Notes under the pieces: model-generated | What the model was told of the DNA's origin: nothing | Databases searched by the model: none | Seen by the model: only the letters and a program-made list of their open reading frames with translations | In this document: positions 59,481 to 64,000 of the stretch, one piece after another | Position numbering within the stretch: the stretch's first letter is position 1 | Layout: each line of letters opens with the position of its first letter | Source: Clostridia bacterium | GTDB lineage: Bacteria > Bacillota > Clostridia > Oscillospirales > CAG-272 | Length of the DNA stretch: 64,000 nt | Assembly (NCBI GenBank): GCA_017403155.1 | Contig: JAFQOP010000014.1 | Coordinates: 1 to 64,000, forward strand | Direction: 5' to 3' | Position numbers and translations under genes: made by a program

Positions 59481-60212
59481 TCAGCCTCTCCTTCCCGTTG
59501 CCTTGTAGAGGTAATCTACCTCCTCGGGCTCAAGGTAGCGCCATTTTCCCACAGGGAGATTGTTCAGCTTCAGCTGTCCTATTGAGATGCGTGAGAGTCG
59601 CTTAACTGTGAGCCCTGCAATCTCGCACATTTTTCTGATCTGTCTGTTTCTGCCCTCCAAAAGCGTGAACTTCAGAACGGTGCCGCTTTCGTCAGTCTCC
59701 GACACGGTAACCTCGCAGGGCTTAATCGTGTATCCGTCTATTTCAAGGGGAGAGGTGAGGGTCTCAAGCTGTGAGGGAGAAACCGTACCGCTGACCTTGA
59801 CGCGATAGAGCTTTGGCAGGGAGTGGCTCGGGTGTGTGAGCCTGTTTTTCAAGGCTCCGTCATCGGTAAGAAGGAGCATTCCCTCAGAGACAAGGTCGAG
59901 CCTGCCGACGGGATAAACCCTGGCTTCAACACCGTCAAGCAGGTCGGTAACGCATTTGCGACCTCTGTCATCGGTGGTGCTGGACAGATATCCGCGCGGC
60001 TTATTCATCATTATATATGTATATTCGCGCTTCTGTGCCGAAATTTTCTTTCCCTTGTATGTAACGACGTCGACTCGGGGGTCTATCTTCGTTCCCAGCG
60101 TAGCAACGTGACCGTTAACAGCCACGTTGCCCTTTTCTATTTCCGACTCTGCCGCGCGGCGGGACATAAGTCCCGCATCGGCGATAAATTTTTGCAGTCT
60201 TATTTTTTCCAT
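59481..60212 (-). CDS. rluB: RluB/RsuA-family pseudouridine synthase
   Basis: 243 residues: an N-terminal S4 RNA-binding domain (RLQKFIADAGLMSRRAAESEI) and the synthase domain with catalytic Asp in PVGRLDLVSEGMLLLTDDG (GRLD motif, near residue 102) and LLEGRNRQIRKMCE near 188. It modifies 23S or 16S rRNA; placement after scpAB in Firmicutes favours RluB. It is 12 nt after dacF. Nothing is unusual. Confidence 0.93.
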   Translation of the reverse strand: MEKIRLQKFIADAGLMSRRAAESEIEKGNVAVNGHVATLGTKIDPRVDVVTYKGKKISAQKREYTYIMMNKPRGYLSSTTDDRGRKCVTDLLDGVEARVYPVGRLDLVSEGMLLLTDDGALKNRLTHPSHSLPKLYRVKVSGTVSPSQLETLTSPLEIDGYTIKPCEVTVSETDESGTVLKFTLLEGRNRQIRKMCEIAGLTVKRLSRISIGQLKLNNLPVGKWRYLEPEEVDYLYKATGRRG

Positions 60213-60224
60213 AATTATATCCTT

Positions 60225-61337
60225 CTAAAAAAGTCCTTCCCAAAAGCTCTTTTCCTTAATTTCAGCAGCATTTTCTTCAGCTATAAGCGGTACTCTGCCG
60301 ATTTCAGCACCGTCAGCATAGAGAACAACCTCACCAACCGCGTCGCCCGCTTTAATGGGAGCAGCGAAATATCGAGGGAGGTTGACCTGCCTTGTGAATA
60401 TGGGCGCCTCACCTCTGTAAACGTACTTGAATGCTTCCTTGTTGGTTATTCTTATATTTTCTCGGTCTGAATTGAGCACGGGGAGGGAATAGCTGATTTC
60501 TCCTTCCTCAAGCACACCTGCTGTGTGAATGCTCTCAAAGCCGTAATTCAAAAGCTCCGTGTGATCGCGCCAATCGTCTGGTGCATCTATTGTAACGCAT
60601 ATAAGGGTAGTGCCATCTCGCTCAGCCGCACTGACGAGCGAGCGTCCCGATAGCTGGGTATATCCTGTTTTTACACCTATACAGCCATCATATAATTTAA
60701 GTAGCTTGTTGTGATTTACAACCACTCTTTTTTTCAAGCTGCTCTCAATCTCCTTTTTATACGTAGAGACGACTTGTCGAAAGAGGTCGTTTTTCAGTGC
60801 CTCAGCACCTATGAGGGCGAGGTCGTGTGCCGTTGTATAGTGTCCGCCTGCATCAAGTCCGTGCGGATTCTTAAAGCAGGTGTCGGTTGCTCCGAGCTCA
60901 ATAGCACGCTTATTCATCAGTTCAGCGAAGTCAGCAATATCTCCCGAAATTGCATACGCCAGTGCCTCGGCTGCGTCGTTTGCGCTTCCCAGCATAAGCG
61001 CATAGAGAAGGCTCTCGGCACTCAAAATTTCTCCCTCCTCGAGATAAATGCTGGAGCCGTCTGTTCCGACAGCGCGTTCGTCTACCTCGATGAGGTCGGT
61101 AGGGGATAGCTGCTCGAGTGCTATGAGGGCGGTCATTATTTTTGTTGTGCTTGCCATTGGCAGGTGCTTGTTTTCGTTTTTTGTATATATAAAGCTTTGA
61201 CTCGTCGGCTCGTATAGCGCCGCTGCTCTTGCGCTGACGCTCGGTGCGTATGCTGAGGATACGTAGAGGGTCAGTGCGAGAAATGACAGAGTCAAAATTA
61301 TAAGCACGGTTATGATTCGATTTCTGTCGTCCTTCAT
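60225..61337 (-). CDS. dacF: D-alanyl-D-alanine carboxypeptidase (DacF type)
   Basis: 370 residues. An N-terminal membrane/signal segment (about 8-30) is followed by the peptidase S11 core with catalytic STTK (SxxK, near residue 63), SAN (SxN, near 118) and KTGYT (near 220), then a C-terminal PBP5-like beta domain. It trims the terminal D-Ala from peptidoglycan stem peptides outside the membrane. In spore formers, DacF regulates cross-linking of spore cortex; the ytfJ neighbour supports this. Confidence 0.93.
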   Translation of the reverse strand: MKDDRNRIITVLIILTLSFLALTLYVSSAYAPSVSARAAALYEPTSQSFIYTKNENKHLPMASTTKIMTALIALEQLSPTDLIEVDERAVGTDGSSIYLEEGEILSAESLLYALMLGSANDAAEALAYAISGDIADFAELMNKRAIELGATDTCFKNPHGLDAGGHYTTAHDLALIGAEALKNDLFRQVVSTYKKEIESSLKKRVVVNHNKLLKLYDGCIGVKTGYTQLSGRSLVSAAERDGTTLICVTIDAPDDWRDHTELLNYGFESIHTAGVLEEGEISYSLPVLNSDRENIRITNKEAFKYVYRGEAPIFTRQVNLPRYFAAPIKAGDAVGEVVLYADGAEIGRVPLIAEENAAEIKEKSFWEGLF

Positions 61338-61406
61338 ATCATTCTCCTTTTACTCCGTATGTAGTTTTAACGGATTGTCAGGAAAATATAATATGAAAAA
61401 AGTGGC

Positions 61407-61781
61407 TCATTCGAGTGCATCGCGTATTCTTTTCAGAATTTCCGGGCTACGCTCTATGAGAGATGTAATTCCCGAAACGTTTTTTTCTGCCTTCTCGCTG
61501 ATATAGGTCAGATTTACTGCTCCCTCGGCGCTTACCGTGAGAAATGCAATAGGAGTTATTGAAATTCCGCTTCCACTGCCCGAGCCGATACCGTTTGTCT
61601 CCTTCTTTTTGCCGAAGAGGTCGAGACCTCCGCCGGCAAAGCCAAAAGCAATTTTGGAAACGGGTATCACAGTAACTCCGCTCGGTGTGTGAATAGGACT
61701 TCCGATTACCGTATTCATATCAGCAAAGCCCCTCACACCGTCAATCGATGCCTTGATGAGGTCAGTCATCTCGTTTTCCAT
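61407..61781 (-). CDS. ytfJ: Sporulation protein YtfJ/GerW
   Basis: 124 residues from the ATG at 61781 (AAGGAGAAGGAG upstream). The sequence DLIKASIDGVRGFADMNTVIGSPIHTPSGVTVIPVSKIAFGFAGGG is the YtfJ hallmark, with a Gly/Ser-rich loop (GSGSGSGISITPIAFLTV) in the second half. YtfJ/GerW is made under forespore control in Bacillus and affects spore germination with L-alanine. Its start overlaps the DUF2953 gene by 16 bp. This gene is good evidence that the organism or its lineage forms spores. Confidence 0.94.
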   Translation of the reverse strand: MENEMTDLIKASIDGVRGFADMNTVIGSPIHTPSGVTVIPVSKIAFGFAGGGLDLFGKKKETNGIGSGSGSGISITPIAFLTVSAEGAVNLTYISEKAEKNVSGITSLIERSPEILKRIRDALE

Positions 61782-62302
61782 TTTCTCCTTCTCCTTTTGT
61801 GTGCCGTGTATTCGTGAAGATAACACAAAAGAAGTCTGAATGCAGAGAATAGCGGAGCAGAGAGCTGTGCGTCCAGCTCGTATGTTGTTGAGCTTTCTTG
61901 CTCTGTAAGTGCGGTGAGGTTTATCGCCCCCTCGCCAATCTGTACATCCTTGCAGGATGAATGGAGTGTGACGACGGTGGGGTATAGCAGTGCAAACACG
62001 AAGCCGAGCGTGCTATATGCCTTCTCCGTCTGCTCTCTTGTAATATTGACGGCTGCAATATTAATTGACGCTCTTGAAAGGCTGAGAGCTTTGCGTATGA
62101 GCCTTATGGCTTGGAGCGGACCGATAGGAGATTTTTTATCCTTCTGCCCGACTTTATTTCCAAAATCTGATAGGATTACCTTGATAAAGATATATTCAAC
62201 CTCAACATTCAGCTTCTTTCCTGCGAGTATCCTTACATTGATTGGTGCTATTAAAATAAGTGCTATTGACAGTAGAATGAGTGCTAAGGCAATATATATC
62301 AT
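61766..62302 (-). CDS. DUF2953 membrane-associated protein
   Basis: 178 residues. One N-terminal membrane helix (residues 2-24) is followed by a soluble domain with VEVEYIFIKVILSDFGNKVGQKDKK, typical of DUF2953, and a basic C-terminus (KRRRRKWKTR). It lies between scpB and ytfJ, its usual place in Clostridia, and overlaps ytfJ. In Bacillus its relative YtfI is next to ytfJ, suggesting a spore-related role, but function is unknown. Confidence 0.88.
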   Translation of the reverse strand: MIYIALALILLSIALILIAPINVRILAGKKLNVEVEYIFIKVILSDFGNKVGQKDKKSPIGPLQAIRLIRKALSLSRASINIAAVNITREQTEKAYSTLGFVFALLYPTVVTLHSSCKDVQIGEGAINLTALTEQESSTTYELDAQLSAPLFSAFRLLLCYLHEYTAHKRRRRKWKTR

Positions 62303-63124
62303 TTACTCCTCGTCATCCGTATCATCATCGGTATCGTCGTAAATATCGTCCTCTGCTGAGGGCTCCTCGAGCAATACCTCGTCAACTGTATCCTCGCTTA
62401 CACCGTCTATGGTAAGCTGGGTGGTATCACCGTCTATTGTTTCCCCGTCACCCTCGTTTGATACGCCGTCTGCGTTAGTTAGCTTTGCATTTGCAAATAC
62501 GTCCATCATCTCATCTGTCGTTTTTGGCAGATGATCGAGGTCGGGAAGGCCGAAGCAACGCAGGAAGTCGGAGGTTGTGCCGTAAAGCATAGGTCTGCCG
62601 GGCACGTCGAGTCGACCCTTGCATTCGATAAGACCGCGGTCGATAAGGCTGTTCATTGCATATGATGAGTCCACCTTGCGTAGCGTATCGACGAAAAGTC
62701 TCGTTACAGGCTGGTTATATGCCACGATAGCAAGCGTTTCCAGCGCGGATGAGGAGAGAGTACCGCTCTTTTTTATTCCAAGCGCGTCTCTTATCTCCGC
62801 GAGGTAGTGCTGCTTTGTGCACAGCTGGCAGGAATCGGTGTACGTCAGGAGCATAACGCCGCGAGGGAGCTCGGAGCTATTGTACTTGAGCGCATATACC
62901 GCAACTGTGTCGCGTATCTTGGTTGGCGTTGTATCAAAAACTCTGGCAAGGGTAGCGTAGGAAATAGGGTGTCCTGCGGCAAAGAGAATTGCCTCAATTG
63001 CCTCCTCAATGACGATGGAGCGAAACTCCTCGCTAATCGCCTTAACCTCCGCCTCGGTTGCCTTGTCAAGCTCGGTGACCTTTTCCTCGAGCTCCTCGTT
63101 TATATTCTTGATTTCTTCACTCAT
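62303..63124 (-). CDS. scpB: Segregation and condensation protein B
   Basis: 273 residues from the ATG at 63124 (AAGGAAAGGAT upstream); earlier in-frame ATGs overlap scpA and are less likely. The core (about 30-190) has the two winged-helix domains of ScpB: EAILFAAGHPISYATLARVF, SSALETLAIVAYNQPVTR and DVPGRPMLYGTTSDFLRCFGL. It binds ScpA and SMC to compact and separate chromosomes. It is longer than the usual ~190 because of an acidic N-terminal coiled segment and a very acidic C-terminal tail (from about 215, ending in Asp/Glu runs). Confidence 0.93.
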   Translation of the reverse strand: MSEEIKNINEELEEKVTELDKATEAEVKAISEEFRSIVIEEAIEAILFAAGHPISYATLARVFDTTPTKIRDTVAVYALKYNSSELPRGVMLLTYTDSCQLCTKQHYLAEIRDALGIKKSGTLSSSALETLAIVAYNQPVTRLFVDTLRKVDSSYAMNSLIDRGLIECKGRLDVPGRPMLYGTTSDFLRCFGLPDLDHLPKTTDEMMDVFANAKLTNADGVSNEGDGETIDGDTTQLTIDGVSEDTVDEVLLEEPSAEDDIYDDTDDDTDDEE

Positions 63125-63143
63125 TGCTCTCTTTATCCTTTCC

Positions 63144-63974
63144 TTACTTCTTTCCATCACTGTCGTCTGCTGCGACAGGCGCGTCAAATTCACTTTCCAG
63201 AATATCGTCACCCGGCACGTAGTCGGGATTAAGCATAAATTTCATATCAAGTCCGTTAGTCTCATACTCGGCAACGTCCTCAACAAAATGCACTGTTGTG
63301 ATTTTTATTCTGTGTATTTTTATAAGCTCCAGCACTCCCATAAATCTTGCAACAAGCTCCGAGCGAGAGTCGGCATCCTTGAGCAGGAAGAAAAGCGATG
63401 CCTCCTCGTGCTCCTCGAGCAGACCGCAGATTTCTTCAATTTTTTCCTCTACGGATACAATTTTGTGCTTGATAAGCGGGTTAACAAGGTCCTTTGGTGC
63501 TCTTTCCGAATTCGCTATTCTTATCCTGCGCATAACCGAATTGAGTGCCTTGATAAGAAGGGCGGGATCCAAGTCCAGAGGGAGTCCCTTTTCGGGCGGA
63601 ATATCGTCCGTACCCTTGACGTATCTGCCGGAATACTCCTCATACAACGGACGCAGCTCCTTCGCGGCGAGCTTTGCCTGCTGATAGAGGAGAAGGGCAT
63701 CGGCAATTTCGCGACGCGGGTCGTTTTCGGTGCCCTCCTCGTGGGGCAGGATCATTCGGCTCTTGATAAGCATAAGCTCGCTTGCCATTACGATAAACTC
63801 GCTAGCTATATCGAGGTCCAATCGCTGTGCTTCGTCGATGTACTCCATATACTGATCGCAGATGAGTGCTATCGGTATATCGGTTATGCTTACCTTGTTT
63901 TTTGATATAAGAGTAAGAAGAAGGTCGAGCGGACCTTCAAATTGGTCCAGTCGGTACGTAAGCTGTTCAGTCAT
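63144..63974 (-). CDS. scpA: Segregation and condensation protein A
   Basis: 276 residues. The kleisin opening YRLDQFEGPLDLLLTLISKNKVSITDIPIALI (residues 6-37) binds the SMC neck; a helical middle with MASELMLIKSRMILP and a C-terminal winged helix (FLLKDADSRSELVARFMGVLELIKIHRI) bind the SMC head. An acidic tail ends it. With ScpB (encoded 19 nt downstream) and SMC it forms the bacterial condensin. The start at 63974 lies near the window edge; upstream operon genes are out of view. Confidence 0.95.
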   Translation of the reverse strand: MTEQLTYRLDQFEGPLDLLLTLISKNKVSITDIPIALICDQYMEYIDEAQRLDLDIASEFIVMASELMLIKSRMILPHEEGTENDPRREIADALLLYQQAKLAAKELRPLYEEYSGRYVKGTDDIPPEKGLPLDLDPALLIKALNSVMRRIRIANSERAPKDLVNPLIKHKIVSVEEKIEEICGLLEEHEEASLFFLLKDADSRSELVARFMGVLELIKIHRIKITTVHFVEDVAEYETNGLDMKFMLNPDYVPGDDILESEFDAPVAADDSDGKK

Positions 63975-64000
63975 TTATAAGTGCTCCGTTGAATAGATTG

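Overview
The window (64 kb) reads as a chromosomal stretch of an anaerobic, endospore-forming Clostridia-type Firmicute, probably an uncultured gut organism. Supporting signs are AGGAGG-type ribosome binding sites, strong TTGACA/TATAAT promoters, the gene order scpA-scpB-DUF2953-ytfJ-dacF, sporulation-linked genes (ytfJ/gerW, a SpoIIQ-like M23 protein, dacF, ylbF), an anaerobic NrdG activase, an Fe-S L-serine dehydratase, MutL with its own endonuclease motif, and glycosidases and uronate genes typical of plant or mucin glycan users. No phage, insertion sequence, CRISPR array or restriction system is visible.

Layout. 1-212 is the 3' end of a 23S rRNA. It is followed, without a 5S gene, by tRNA-Lys(CTT) and then by about 0.8 kb of scrambled tRNA-derived repeats (462-1226), the strangest part of the window. 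1.28-4.8 kb holds a frameshifted YwaF-like membrane protein, a degenerate phosphoribosyltransferase and a GH78-like rhamnosidase. 4.86-12.85 kb (minus strand) is one eight-gene operon, pheA-aroB-aroC-aroEK-aroQ-aroA-tyrA-aroF. It encodes every step from PEP and erythrose-4-phosphate to phenylpyruvate and 4-hydroxyphenylpyruvate, and faces a divergent TetR-family regulator with two matching operators. 13.6-17.7 kb carries an ArsB/CitT-type transporter and the TrkA-TrkH potassium system.

18.0-23.0 kb is a lipid operon (fakA, plsX, fakB, a GNAT-like protein and a dedicated acyl carrier protein). 23.0-27.6 kb holds bioY, L-serine dehydratase, small proteins, an AGCS amino-acid symporter and a SpoIIQ-like M23 protein. 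27.8-37.3 kb is a long plus-strand information-processing operon (kinase, argS, yebC, uvrB, uvrA, nrdG, dut) ending in a GH95 fucosidase relic. 38-42.8 kb has an RluA pseudouridine synthase, a sugar nucleotidyltransferase, a zinc-ribbon membrane protein and a surface lipoprotein.

42.8-48.6 kb (minus strand) is a sugar-acid catabolic operon (two TIM-barrel isomerases, two Gfo/Idh/MocA dehydrogenases, UxuA and an SDR mannonate oxidoreductase) facing an AraC regulator. The AraC gene runs directly into dxs-miaB-ylbF-mutS-mutL-tgt (to 59.04 kb). 59.08-63.97 kb (minus strand) is the segregation/sporulation/cell-wall cluster scpA-scpB-DUF2953-ytfJ-dacF-rluB plus a small GNAT-like gene, continuing past the window edge.

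The parts most worth a second look are the tRNA-derived mosaic with variable three-base-loop hairpins, the paired TetR operators on the aromatic operon, the FakA-PlsX-FakB-GNAT-ACP lipid operon with a palindrome on its promoter, and the symporter gene whose ribosome binding site lies inside a terminator hairpin. All functional calls are by eye from sequence; no database search was run.
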